A stretch of DNA of 8,190 bases from contig VHCR01000054.1 of the NCBI GenBank assembly GCA_016871655.1, forward strand, positions 1-8,190. The letters are read 5' to 3'. The stretch is from Verrucomicrobiota bacterium (GTDB lineage Bacteria; Verrucomicrobiota; Verrucomicrobiia; Chthoniobacterales; UBA6821). Shown one piece after another: positions 1 through 6,289 of the stretch (its first letter is position 1; the number at the start of each line of letters is the position of its first letter). Made by a program: the position numbers and the translations under genes. The notes under the pieces were generated by a model. It saw nothing but the letters and a program-made list of their open reading frames with translations. It was not told the DNA's origin and did no database searches.

Positions 1-2
1 GT

Positions 3-920
3 TTAGGCTGCTGGGCCTCCTTCTGCCTGGCTTTTTCCCCCTCGATTGCTCAAGTTCCAACACCAACAACCTCTCCTTCGAGTGAAATTGTTGTAGCTTC
101 CTACAACGTTGAGAATTATTTAATGATGCCGCGTTGGATCGACGGCCATTATCGGAGCAGCGCAGGAAAGCCTGTCGCGGAAAAAGAGGCTGTCATAAAA
201 ATGCTCTCCACTATTCACCCCGACATCCTTGGGCTGATGGAAATCGGCGATCAACGCCAGCTGAGTGATCTGATACGACGCGCTCAAGAAGCTGGCATGA
301 CTTTCAGCGACACCGAATATCTTCAAGGAGCTGACAAGCAACGTCACGTTGCCTTGCTCAGCCGCTTTCCTATTGTGGAGCGTCATTCGGAAGGCTTTAT
401 TCCAATTCAAGTCCAAGGAAAAACTTTTTATAGTTCGCGCGGTTTTATTGATGTCACCATCTTGCTTCCTTCTAGCCTCAAACTCCGTGTTCTCTGCGTA
501 CACTTGAAATCAAAAATTCCCGTTCCGGAATATTCTCAGTTTACTTTTCGCGCCGCAGAAACAGCTGCCTTACGAAAAAAAATTGAGGCCATCTTAGCAA
601 GCGATCCGACCACATCGTTACTTATCATGGGAGATTTTAATGACACTAAAAATTCTCTCGCGATGAAAACCATGTTGGGAGAATCTGGCACTCCTGTCGT
701 CCTCACAGCCTTAAGTCTTCATGACGATCGCGGAGAAACATGGACCGAATATTGGAAAGAGGCCGATGAATATTCTCGCATTGACTACATCATAGTGAAT
801 GATGTTCTCAAAAAAAGAATCGAAGAAGACCACTCTGCCATCGCCCGCCCAGCCTTTTGGAATGAGGCCAGCGATCACTGCCCCGTTTTTACGACGCTTG
901 ATTTAGGGCCTGCTCAATAA
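3..920 (+). CDS. Secreted endonuclease/exonuclease/phosphatase family protein (5' partial)
   Basis: This is a metal-dependent phosphoesterase of the EEP (DNase I-like) fold; whether it cuts DNA, RNA or another phosphoester cannot be told. The frame is open to the left edge and has no ATG, GTG or TTG before 123, so the gene starts upstream of the window. An ATG at 123 exists, but starting there would lose the first conserved strand, VASYNVENY, encoded just before it. The hydrophobic stretch at 3-50, ending SIA before QVPTP, looks like the end of a signal peptide, so export is likely. Family residues visible in order are Asn in YNVENY, catalytic-site Glu in LMEIGD (codon 240), His in VHLKSK (501), Asp and Asn in MGDFND (633, 639), the SRIDYI strand, and the terminal SDH (870-878) with the general-base His. 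The core is complete, so the protein is probably active. Its 3' end overlaps the convergent glycosyltransferase by 32 bp. Confidence 0.88.
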   Translation, partial: LGCWASFCLAFSPSIAQVPTPTTSPSSEIVVASYNVENYLMMPRWIDGHYRSSAGKPVAEKEAVIKMLSTIHPDILGLMEIGDQRQLSDLIRRAQEAGMTFSDTEYLQGADKQRHVALLSRFPIVERHSEGFIPIQVQGKTFYSSRGFIDVTILLPSSLKLRVLCVHLKSKIPVPEYSQFTFRAAETAALRKKIEAILASDPTTSLLIMGDFNDTKNSLAMKTMLGESGTPVVLTALSLHDDRGETWTEYWKEADEYSRIDYIIVNDVLKKRIEEDHSAIARPAFWNEASDHCPVFTTLDLGPAQ

Positions 921-2013
921 GTTGAAGCGTTTCTTGAACATTTTTCTCAATGCTAAACTCAGCCCCTCGTGCAGCACAAGCGTGACGAATTTTTTCTGAA
1001 TCATGAGGATTCCCCAAACGTCGCTGCCACTGCTTTAATGCCATTGCAAAAGCCTTCACATCGTGAGGATCAGTAATGATACTTCCATGCTCAGGCTTTA
1101 AAATTTCAGAACAGCCGTTCGCTCCGGACGTGATCACAGGGAGGCCCGCAGCAAGCGCCTCAAGCGAGGCATTCGAAAAAGGATCGTAGACCGTCGGTAA
1201 AATAAAAAGATCGGCAGCCGCATAGAGCTGCGAGAGATCTTTGATGGATCCTACTAACTTCAGAGCCGCAGATGGCTTGTGACGAAGTTTTCCTTTTCCA
1301 GCGACCCAAAGACTCATACTGCCACCTACCCTATCCACAGCCTGCAGAGCGGTTTCCAAGCCCTTTCGTTTCCATCCAGAGCCCACAAAAAGCACGACGC
1401 ATTCGTTCTCCTTCATTCCCCATTTTTTTCGAAGAGCCACTCGTTGCTCGAATGTGATTGGAGTTGGTGTTGGAACGCCATTGGGAATGACAACAATGCG
1501 ATTGGAGGAAATTGAAAAGCGTTCGATGATTTCACGCGCAACCATTTGCGAGTTCGCAATGATTTTAGTTTTTCTCTCGAAAGAAAAAAGTTCTCGTTCA
1601 AGTTGAAGAATCTCACGATGCTTTGGCATCCATTTTTTGAGCAAGCCACGCCACCACGACTCAGCTGCAGCCTGTCGTTTCAACCACGCCGCATGGACAC
1701 CATCACCAGCACGAAAAATATCGCAGCCAGGAATGCGCTCGAAAGAAAAAAGCAGGTCGATCTTTTTTTCTTTTTTCACACGAAGAGCACCCTTTCCAAA
1801 ATCACGCAATTTTTTTTGAGGCAATGTCACAACTTCTCCTCCGGGCCATTCTTCAGGCGGCCACTCTCCTGTTCCCAACAAAACCACACGATAACCTTCT
1901 TGCCGCAACCCCTCTGCGAGGCGCTTCAAATAAGCCTCAGCGCCTCCCGTTGAAGAGTAGCCTCGGCGTAAGAATCCAATAGTCTTATGACTTGGATGTA
2001 GTTCGTTGTTCAT
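889..2013 (-). CDS. GT4-family glycosyltransferase (WaaG/RfaG-like)
   Basis: This is a retaining GT-B glycosyltransferase that would move a sugar from a nucleotide-sugar donor, plausibly onto lipopolysaccharide core or another envelope glycan. From the chosen ATG it has 374 residues, normal for the family. The N-terminal domain opens with IGFLRRGYSSTGGAEAYL (about 12-29), the acceptor-side glycine loop. The stretch FSFERIPGCDIFRAGDGVH (89-107) resembles WaaG-type proteins. The C-terminal domain has VVLFVGSGWKRKG (206-218, donor phosphate contacts) and PTVYDPFSNASLEALAAGLPV (273-293). That last block is the EX7E region, with Asp277 in place of the first Glu and Glu285 as the second. The frame runs upstream to a GTG at 2040, but homologues begin close to the IGFLRRGY strand. 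The ATG at 2013 also leaves 39 bp rather than 12 bp to the divergent xerC. No clear ribosome binding site precedes either start. The acceptor is unknown. Confidence 0.87.
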   Translation of the reverse strand: MNNELHPSHKTIGFLRRGYSSTGGAEAYLKRLAEGLRQEGYRVVLLGTGEWPPEEWPGGEVVTLPQKKLRDFGKGALRVKKEKKIDLLFSFERIPGCDIFRAGDGVHAAWLKRQAAAESWWRGLLKKWMPKHREILQLERELFSFERKTKIIANSQMVAREIIERFSISSNRIVVIPNGVPTPTPITFEQRVALRKKWGMKENECVVLFVGSGWKRKGLETALQAVDRVGGSMSLWVAGKGKLRHKPSAALKLVGSIKDLSQLYAAADLFILPTVYDPFSNASLEALAAGLPVITSGANGCSEILKPEHGSIITDPHDVKAFAMALKQWQRRLGNPHDSEKIRHACAARGAEFSIEKNVQETLQLIEQALNQAS

Positions 2014-2052
2014 AGATCTTAAAAAATATGCGATGATCACAAAGAATTAGCG

Positions 2053-2973
2053 ATGAAAAATTCTTCTACGCCCGCATCACCCTCCCTCTCATCTGATCCC
2101 TGGACCGAAGAATTCTTGGATTATCTCGCTACAGGCCGTCTTTACTCACCTCAAACTTTACGCGCCTATCGCCAATCACTCGAACATTTTCGAATTTTTC
2201 AACCAGGGTCCTCCTGGAAAGAAAAAACCGCAGACAGCTTTCGCTCTTATCTTTTGGAGTTGATGAAAGCCAATGCCTCGCGAGCCACGATCCGCCTACG
2301 CTTTGCGGCGCTTCGAAGTTTTTTTAATTATCTTACCGAACGCTCCTACGTTCCAAGCAATCTTCTCAAACAGATCTCACTTCCCAAACTCGAAAAATCA
2401 CTTCCTCATTTTCTCACGATTCCTCAAGTCACAACGCTTTTAGAAACGCCGATTCAAAAAGAAAAAACACAACAGGCACCCTCTTGGATGAAGGCTCGCG
2501 ACATGGCGATCTTGGAACTTTTTTACTCTTCGGGATTGCGTCTCTCAGAATTACTCGGACTGAATCTTAACGATCTCGATGCCCTCGGTGAAACGGTACG
2601 CGTCATGGGAAAAGGCTCCAAGGAACGAATCGTTCCCGTTGGAAAAATAGCGCTAGAAGCAATTTCTCACTATCGTCATTTAGCGAAAATCGACCAAGGG
2701 CCTCTCTTCATCAATAAAAGCCGTAAGCGCCTCAGCACAACAGCAGTTTGGCTCATGCTGAAAAAATATCTTCGCGAAGCTGGCCTTCCAACAACACTCA
2801 GCCCTCACGCTCTCCGACACTCGTTCGCCACACACCTCCTCGATCGTGGTGCTGATCTACGCAGTGTTCAATCACTCCTCGGTCATGCAAGTTTGACAAC
2901 AACTCAAATTTATACGCATGTGACGACGGAGCGTTTGAAGGCAGCATATCAAACAGCGCATCCTCGTGCCTAG
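2053..2973 (+). CDS. xerC: Tyrosine recombinase XerC
   Basis: This is a site-specific recombinase that, with XerD, resolves chromosome dimers at dif near the division septum. Its 306 residues match the usual Xer length of about 300. The N-terminal SAM-like DNA-binding domain covers about 16-105. The catalytic domain has the full set: Arg163 (SSGLRLSELLGL), Lys187 (VMGKGSKERIVPVG), His252 and Arg255 (HALRHSFATHLL), His278 (LLGHASLTTTQ) and the nucleophile Tyr287 (IYTHV). The VMGKGSKER block and the ending AAYQTAHPRA match XerC rather than XerD as I remember the E. coli proteins. A slightly long, Lys/Gln-rich loop lies at about 133-146. The start ATG has only a weak purine stretch (AAAGAA) upstream. 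The gene is divergent from the glycosyltransferase, so any promoter lies in a 39-bp gap or inside that gene's 5' end. Assignment to Xer is firm; XerC against a phage-type integrase rests on the C-terminus. Confidence 0.9.
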   Translation: MKNSSTPASPSLSSDPWTEEFLDYLATGRLYSPQTLRAYRQSLEHFRIFQPGSSWKEKTADSFRSYLLELMKANASRATIRLRFAALRSFFNYLTERSYVPSNLLKQISLPKLEKSLPHFLTIPQVTTLLETPIQKEKTQQAPSWMKARDMAILELFYSSGLRLSELLGLNLNDLDALGETVRVMGKGSKERIVPVGKIALEAISHYRHLAKIDQGPLFINKSRKRLSTTAVWLMLKKYLREAGLPTTLSPHALRHSFATHLLDRGADLRSVQSLLGHASLTTTQIYTHVTTERLKAAYQTAHPRA

Positions 2974-2995
2974 TGCATTGTATAGTGTATTAAAT
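2968..2995 (+). other. Weak dif-like sequence across the xerC stop codon
   Basis: Compared with the 28-bp E. coli dif site from memory, this stretch has the same central hexamer TGTATA (2979-2984). It keeps 8 of 11 positions of the XerD-side arm, ending ATTAAAT (2985-2995), but only 3 of 11 of the XerC-side arm. Overall identity is 17 of 28. It begins in the last codon of xerC and includes the TAG stop. The poor left arm and AT-rich composition make chance resemblance quite possible, so it is not claimed as a working dif site. Confidence 0.15.
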
Positions 2996-3010
2996 TCTAC
3001 TGATGAGACA

Positions 3011-3025
3011 AATGACGGCGTCATT
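3011..3025. promoter_or_regulatory. Short perfect inverted repeat in the xerC-to-secreted-protein gap
   Basis: AATGAC-GGC-GTCATT is a perfect 6-bp dyad with a 3-bp centre, lying 97 bp upstream of the next start codon. It could be an operator half-site pair or a small RNA hairpin. It is not followed directly by a T-run, so it is not a standard intrinsic terminator. The right-hand sequence CGCCATCGTCA (3034-3044) could pair with the same left strand instead (TGACGGCG, 3013-3020) with a 3-nt bulge, giving two exclusive folds. The rest of 2974-3122 is AT-rich, with a pyrimidine-rich tract at about 3056-3092 and no clear promoter. Confidence 0.25.
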
Positions 3026-3122
3026 CCGGTGCTCGCCATCGTCACGTATTTCAGAATTTTTAACTTTTTCTTTGCGTTCTTTTCCTTCTTTGCGGTTAAT
3101 TATCTTTATCAGTTAATTTCCT

Positions 3123-3971
3123 ATGAAAAAATTCCTCTCTCCTCTTGTTGCTCTTCTTGCCCTTATCAGCTCGCTCTCAGCTCAAACCTCAAACACACCT
3201 GACATTCCTTCTATTCCCATATACCCCATTTCAGCATTTCCTATTGCTGATAATCCTCCACCAACTGACACCACTCCTACTCCCAACAACCCTCCACCAA
3301 CTGAAAAAACTCCTACTCTCAACAATCCTCTACCAATTGACAATCCCGTAACACCACCAACTGCTGCGGCAAATTACCCGATTGGAACTTTTGAAAAACC
3401 TGTCTTTGCTGCTGAGTATTGCACGTTTTTGTCGGACATTAATGCTCCTCAGTCAGAAACATCCTTGGATGCTCTCCAACAAAAGTATCTTGGCACCGAT
3501 AGTCCTGTTGTCTGCTATGGCAACCCTGGAGATTTTCAGTTTGCCATTTCTCTAGAGGAACAAATGCATCAGGTCATCACCACAGTTCCATCCTCTGATG
3601 CGCAATATCTTTTTAACCTTTGGCGCGCCAATCCTACATCGATTGAACTCTCTAGCTATCTCAACGATAAATATCATCTCCAATGGAAAACCGCTTCTCC
3701 AGCTACACGGCCAGGCTATGCTGCTGAAGCAAACAGCCTGAAATCTGCCTACCCTAATTCCACAACACTCTCATTCGCTGATACGCTTGCTGCTAATCCA
3801 CAAATTGGCATGGTATTTACTTTCTTAAACGATCGCCACACAACACTCATCACGATCTCACGGAGTCAATTTCAGAACATGGATGGATGGGTCTCAACGC
3901 TCAAAAAGCAAACTGACTACTACCATCGCCCGAGCAACATTGCGCATGATGGCATTTTGATGGGAAATTAA
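3123..3971 (+). CDS. Unrecognised secreted protein with Pro/Thr-rich linker
   Basis: I do not recognise the family. The 282 residues begin with a clear signal peptide: MKK, a hydrophobic core LSPLVALLALISSL, and probable cleavage after SLSA near residue 20. A low-complexity linker at about 24-82, rich in Pro, Thr and Asn, contains a 12-residue repeat (NPPPTDTTPTPN, NPPPTEKTPTLN, then a decayed third copy). The globular part, about 84-282, has just two cysteines, Cys100 and Cys131, which could form a disulphide in the periplasm or outside. It has Tyr- and Asn-rich segments and a C-terminal portion (GMVFTFLNDRHTTLITISRS, about 236-255) that looks like paired beta strands. No catalytic motif is evident. 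The start is set by the signal peptide; no Shine-Dalgarno sequence precedes it. Two GTTAATT copies lie just upstream (3095 and 3112). The TAA stop overlaps the convergent gene's stop by 4 bp. A surface or periplasmic binding role is only a guess. Confidence 0.75.
   Translation: MKKFLSPLVALLALISSLSAQTSNTPDIPSIPIYPISAFPIADNPPPTDTTPTPNNPPPTEKTPTLNNPLPIDNPVTPPTAAANYPIGTFEKPVFAAEYCTFLSDINAPQSETSLDALQQKYLGTDSPVVCYGNPGDFQFAISLEEQMHQVITTVPSSDAQYLFNLWRANPTSIELSSYLNDKYHLQWKTASPATRPGYAAEANSLKSAYPNSTTLSFADTLAANPQIGMVFTFLNDRHTTLITISRSQFQNMDGWVSTLKKQTDYYHRPSNIAHDGILMGN
3252..3341 (+). repeat. 36-bp in-frame tandem repeat (2.5 copies)
   Basis: Two full 36-bp copies (3252-3287 and 3288-3323) and a partial third (from 3324, about 18 bp well matched) encode the Pro/Thr linker of the secreted protein. 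Each copy starts AAYCCTCYACCAAYTGA. The unit is a multiple of three, so copy-number changes keep the frame and alter only linker length. This is a coding minisatellite, not a CRISPR. Confidence 0.8.
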
Positions 3972-5242
3972 ATTACTTCAAAACCTCGCGAGGCATAGTT
4001 CACAACATAGCCTTCGTGCAAGAGCCAGGAAAGATCTTTGAGTAGAGTGGACTCATGCTCTTCCGGCGTCTGCTCAGAAGAACGAGATGCTAATAAAGCT
4101 TTCCATTGTTCTGGACGGGGGACTGTGGAATGTAATTTTAACACTTCCAACAAACGCTTTACGGAATCCGAGACAGCTTGCTCTCCCTTATGAAAAGAGC
4201 GTGGACGAGCGATTGAAACGTAAACGATATTTTCGTGAGCTTTAAAAATCGAAAGTCCTCTTGCTATCAAAGCCTGTCCCACTTCCTGTGAAAAAGAGAG
4301 TGGAAAACGCTTTAAAGACTCGACTTCCTGCTCCATCAGACGTCGCACGGCAACAGCAGATTGCTGCCATGCTACTGGAGAAGAAAGAATGACTTCTTCC
4401 TCAATTTTTTTGACAATAGAAGGAGCGATTGTTTTTGTGAAATGCTCCTCAGCTTCGGCAAGCGATCCTATTTTTTCTTCTGCTCCTTCTATTGTGGGAA
4501 CGAGGAGATAAAAAATCTCTTGAGAACTTTGCTCCACCTTCCATCGTTCGAGTAAAGCTTCATCATGACTCATCTGAATTCGACTTTTAAAAACTTCAAA
4601 CGGAATGTGAGAAAATCGCTCGGCATGAAGGCGTCTAATTTTATTTTGGTACTCATGATGATTAGGAGGCCCTAAGAGCGTTTGACTCATCCCACAGACT
4701 CCAATCGTTTTGTATACCCCCTTCGGAGGCTCTGTTGCGATGCGTTCCATGCGATAATAACGATCACGATATTGAGAAAAAGCATGAGCCACGGCTTCTT
4801 TTTCACTAAGCCACAAGGTCTCATCAATCTGACATTGAAAGAGCGATGTCGCCTCCTCTCCTCTGCGCTGACTCAATTTGATATGATAACGTTGCGGTTT
4901 TTGTAAAAGGAGTCTCGCCAATTCAAAAATCGAATAAGCTTTCATCTCTTTGCGAATCTGCTTCGCCATTTCATCGAGACCCCGAGCCTCGGGAAGCACT
5001 TGGATCGCCCATCCGACAAGAACAGCAAGGCGAGGAGGCTCTGGTTTTTTAGGGAAAGACTCTTCCCGAGAAAAATGTTTTCTCACTTTCTTTTTTCCTG
5101 AAAAAGATCGCGGTTCTTTTTTTTCTTCATTCTCACGACGAGATGAAAAAGAATGTTGCCGCTCTTCTTCTTTTGTCCAGGCTGGACGAAAGAGCGAACT
5201 GAGATCAGCATCTTGTAATGAAAAGGGTGTTTGCTCGCTCAT
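3968..5242 (-). CDS. Conserved-looking protein of unknown function
   Basis: I cannot assign a family with confidence. The 424 residues have no signal peptide or membrane segment, so it is probably cytosolic. Residues 1-70 are strongly charged and likely disordered: Lys, Arg, Glu and Ser-rich, with KKKVRKHFSREESFPKK near 50-66, suited to nucleic-acid contact. The middle, about 71-250, carries the most family-like motif, TIGVCGMSQTLLGPPNHHEY (179-198), with paired histidines 195-196. A Glu-rich helical stretch follows at about 253-285. The end, LKDLSWLLHEGYVVNYASRGFEV (401-423), has the look of a winged-helix wing. A memory of similar proteins with a GPPNHH motif in PVC-group genomes is unverified. 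The start codon directly abuts that of the divergent Rsm22-like methyltransferase, so the two may share control and perhaps a link to RNA or ribosomes. No Shine-Dalgarno is seen upstream. The 3' end overlaps the secreted-protein gene by 4 bp. Confidence 0.75.
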   Translation of the reverse strand: MSEQTPFSLQDADLSSLFRPAWTKEEERQHSFSSRRENEEKKEPRSFSGKKKVRKHFSREESFPKKPEPPRLAVLVGWAIQVLPEARGLDEMAKQIRKEMKAYSIFELARLLLQKPQRYHIKLSQRRGEEATSLFQCQIDETLWLSEKEAVAHAFSQYRDRYYRMERIATEPPKGVYKTIGVCGMSQTLLGPPNHHEYQNKIRRLHAERFSHIPFEVFKSRIQMSHDEALLERWKVEQSSQEIFYLLVPTIEGAEEKIGSLAEAEEHFTKTIAPSIVKKIEEEVILSSPVAWQQSAVAVRRLMEQEVESLKRFPLSFSQEVGQALIARGLSIFKAHENIVYVSIARPRSFHKGEQAVSDSVKRLLEVLKLHSTVPRPEQWKALLASRSSEQTPEEHESTLLKDLSWLLHEGYVVNYASRGFEVI

Positions 5243-6229
5243 ATGAAATTTTTTATGAAACTGACAAATGATGATTGGCAGAGGTTACGAAAATTGCGCG
5301 ATCGCTTTCTGGGTGATGCTTCAGAAAATTATTGGTCGAGCAAGAAAGATTTAGAACTTTATGATCTCGTCTTTGCAGCACGAATTGGTTGGAAGTGGAA
5401 TGCTGTATTGGAAAGTCTAACCCGAACGGGATGGAAACCACAATCCGATAAAATTATTGATTGGGGCTGCGGCACCGGAATTGCATCACGTCAAGTCACA
5501 CCATGGAGCGGCATCCAGCAAGTAACACTCGTCGATCAATCTTCCTTAGCACTTGATTTTGCAAAGCAACAACTCTCTCAGTATGGAATCGAGAGCAATA
5601 TTCAGCCTTTTGAATCTCCTTTTCCAACATCAACTCTACTCCTCCTCAGTCATGTCTTGGGTGAGTTATCAGAACAAGAAGCCACGGAGCTCGCCTCCAA
5701 AGCCGCCACCGTTGATGAAATTATCTGGGTGGAACCAGGATCCCACAACATCAGTCGTAAATTAAGCGAGGTTAGAAATATTTTTCTCCAAGCAGGCCAC
5801 CAACTCATTGCTCCCTGCACGCATGCGCTTTCTTGCCCGATGTTGCAACCAGAGAACGAGCGGCATTGGTGTCATTTTTTTGCTCCACCTCCAACGGAAG
5901 TTTTCCAATCTCCTTTTTGGCATGAGGTCTCTCATCAACTTGGAATCGACTTGCGGAGCCTCCCCTACAGCTATCTCGCTTTTTCACGCCATCACCCACC
6001 ATCGTCGCAAGCAGGGGCTGAGCGTTTGATTGGCCATCCGAGAGCATACAAAGGATACGGAAAGCTTTTTTGCTGTGGAGCCTCAGGACTGCACGAACGA
6101 ACACTCCAAAAACGTGATAACCCTAAACTTTTCAAACACCTCATTAAACAAAGTAAAGAAGGTGCATTTCACTGGAAATTAAATAATTCTAAAAATTACG
6201 TGGTTGATTATCAGCCATCTCACGGTTGA
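5243..6229 (+). CDS. Rsm22/METTL17-like ribosomal small-subunit methyltransferase with Fe-S cysteines
   Basis: This is a SAM-dependent methyltransferase-fold protein of the Rsm22 family (mitochondrial Rsm22/METTL17 relatives), expected to act in assembly of the small ribosomal subunit. The SAM-binding loop IIDWGCGTG is at 71-79 and the next acidic strand is VTLVDQS (94-100). The family signature APCTHALSCP (190-199) plus HWCHF (208-212) gives Cys192, Cys198 and Cys210. A fourth cysteine is Cys277 or 278 in GYGKLFCCG. This 3+1 pattern matches the Fe4S4 ligands described for METTL17. HPRAYKGYGKLFC followed by a basic tail is also typical. Of several in-frame starts (TTG 5231, ATG 5243, ATG 5255), 5243 is preferred; none has a Shine-Dalgarno sequence. 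Its ATG touches the divergent gene's start. Residues 320-328 (VVDYQPSHG) and the stop codon are encoded by the tandem repeat array, so the natural C-terminus appears to have been altered. Whether methylation is active is unknown. Confidence 0.85.
   Translation: MKFFMKLTNDDWQRLRKLRDRFLGDASENYWSSKKDLELYDLVFAARIGWKWNAVLESLTRTGWKPQSDKIIDWGCGTGIASRQVTPWSGIQQVTLVDQSSLALDFAKQQLSQYGIESNIQPFESPFPTSTLLLLSHVLGELSEQEATELASKAATVDEIIWVEPGSHNISRKLSEVRNIFLQAGHQLIAPCTHALSCPMLQPENERHWCHFFAPPPTEVFQSPFWHEVSHQLGIDLRSLPYSYLAFSRHHPPSSQAGAERLIGHPRAYKGYGKLFCCGASGLHERTLQKRDNPKLFKHLIKQSKEGAFHWKLNNSKNYVVDYQPSHG
6190..6199 (+). repeat. Left copy of a 10-bp direct repeat flanking the repeat/ATPase block
   Basis: TAAAAATTAC here is repeated exactly at 7524-7533. 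This copy ends 1 bp before the first tandem repeat dyad (6201), and the other begins at the stop codon of the ATPase gene. The pair could be a target-site duplication or recombination scar. The 10-mer is almost all A and T, so coincidence is a real alternative. Confidence 0.4.
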
Positions 6230-6289
6230 TTATCAGCTATTTTGTGGTTGATTATCAGCCATCTCATGGTTGATTATCAGCCATATGAA
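6201..6289 (+). repeat. Four 22-bp tandem repeats with imperfect 17-bp dyads
   Basis: Units start at 6202, 6224, 6246 and 6268, an exact 22-bp period (about two helical turns). The shared core is GGTTGATTATCAGC. Copies 1, 3 and 4 contain the identical 17-mer TGGTTGATTATCAGCCA (6201-6217, 6245-6261, 6267-6283), a near-perfect palindrome: TGGTTGAT and ATCAGCCA around a central T, with one mismatch that is a G-U pair in RNA. Copy 2 (6223-6239) differs at two positions. The array holds the last nine codons and stop of the methyltransferase, spans the 55-bp gap, and runs into the first codons of the ATPase gene. Even phasing and dyad symmetry fit a multi-site operator or iteron-type protein-binding array. 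A chain of small RNA hairpins is the alternative. Confidence 0.9.

Noticed and set aside
3..11. LGC as a lipoprotein box in the EEP-family protein
   Set aside because: The hydrophobic core continues well beyond the Cys, and a better signal peptidase I site (SIA before QVPTP) follows.
120..503. 127-codon minus-strand frame inside the EEP-family gene
   Set aside because: It lies antisense to conserved catalytic motifs and shows no domain-like character.
123..920. ATG at 123 as the true start of the EEP-family gene
   Set aside because: The in-frame upstream sequence encodes the conserved YNVENY strand and a signal-peptide-like segment, so the gene is open to the left edge.
1546..1953. 135-codon plus-strand frame inside the glycosyltransferase gene
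   Set aside because: It is antisense to a clear GT4 gene, with a low-complexity Phe/Lys-rich translation.
2014..2040. GTG start for the glycosyltransferase
   Set aside because: It adds MIIAYFLRS before the usual N-terminus, has no ribosome binding site, and leaves just 12 bp to xerC. The ATG at 2013 is more likely.
3090..3118. TTGCGG-17-TTAATT as a promoter for the secreted-protein gene
   Set aside because: Transcription would begin at or inside the start codon at 3123, and the -10 match is poor.
2966..3202. 78-codon plus-strand frame spanning the xerC/secreted-protein gap
   Set aside because: It overlaps the signal peptide of the next gene in another frame. Its hydrophobic translation comes from the pyrimidine-rich gap.
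5231..5242. TTG start for the Rsm22-like gene
   Set aside because: It would overlap the divergent gene's start codon and gains nothing conserved. The ATG at 5243 is simpler, though 5255 cannot be excluded.
6200..6283. Mini reading frames on the minus strand beginning MADNQP, one per intact repeat, with overlapping ATGA stop/start bases
   Set aside because: They are 6 to 16 codons long, arise from the palindrome, and have no ribosome binding site or partner gene. Probably incidental.
6270..6284. TTG start for the ATPase inside repeat copy 4
   Set aside because: It would add only five repeat-encoded residues. The ATG at 6285 sits directly before the conserved N-terminal region.
6201..6289. 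Possible CRISPR array
   Set aside because: The 22-bp units follow each other with no unique spacers, and there are no cas genes. It is a tandem array.
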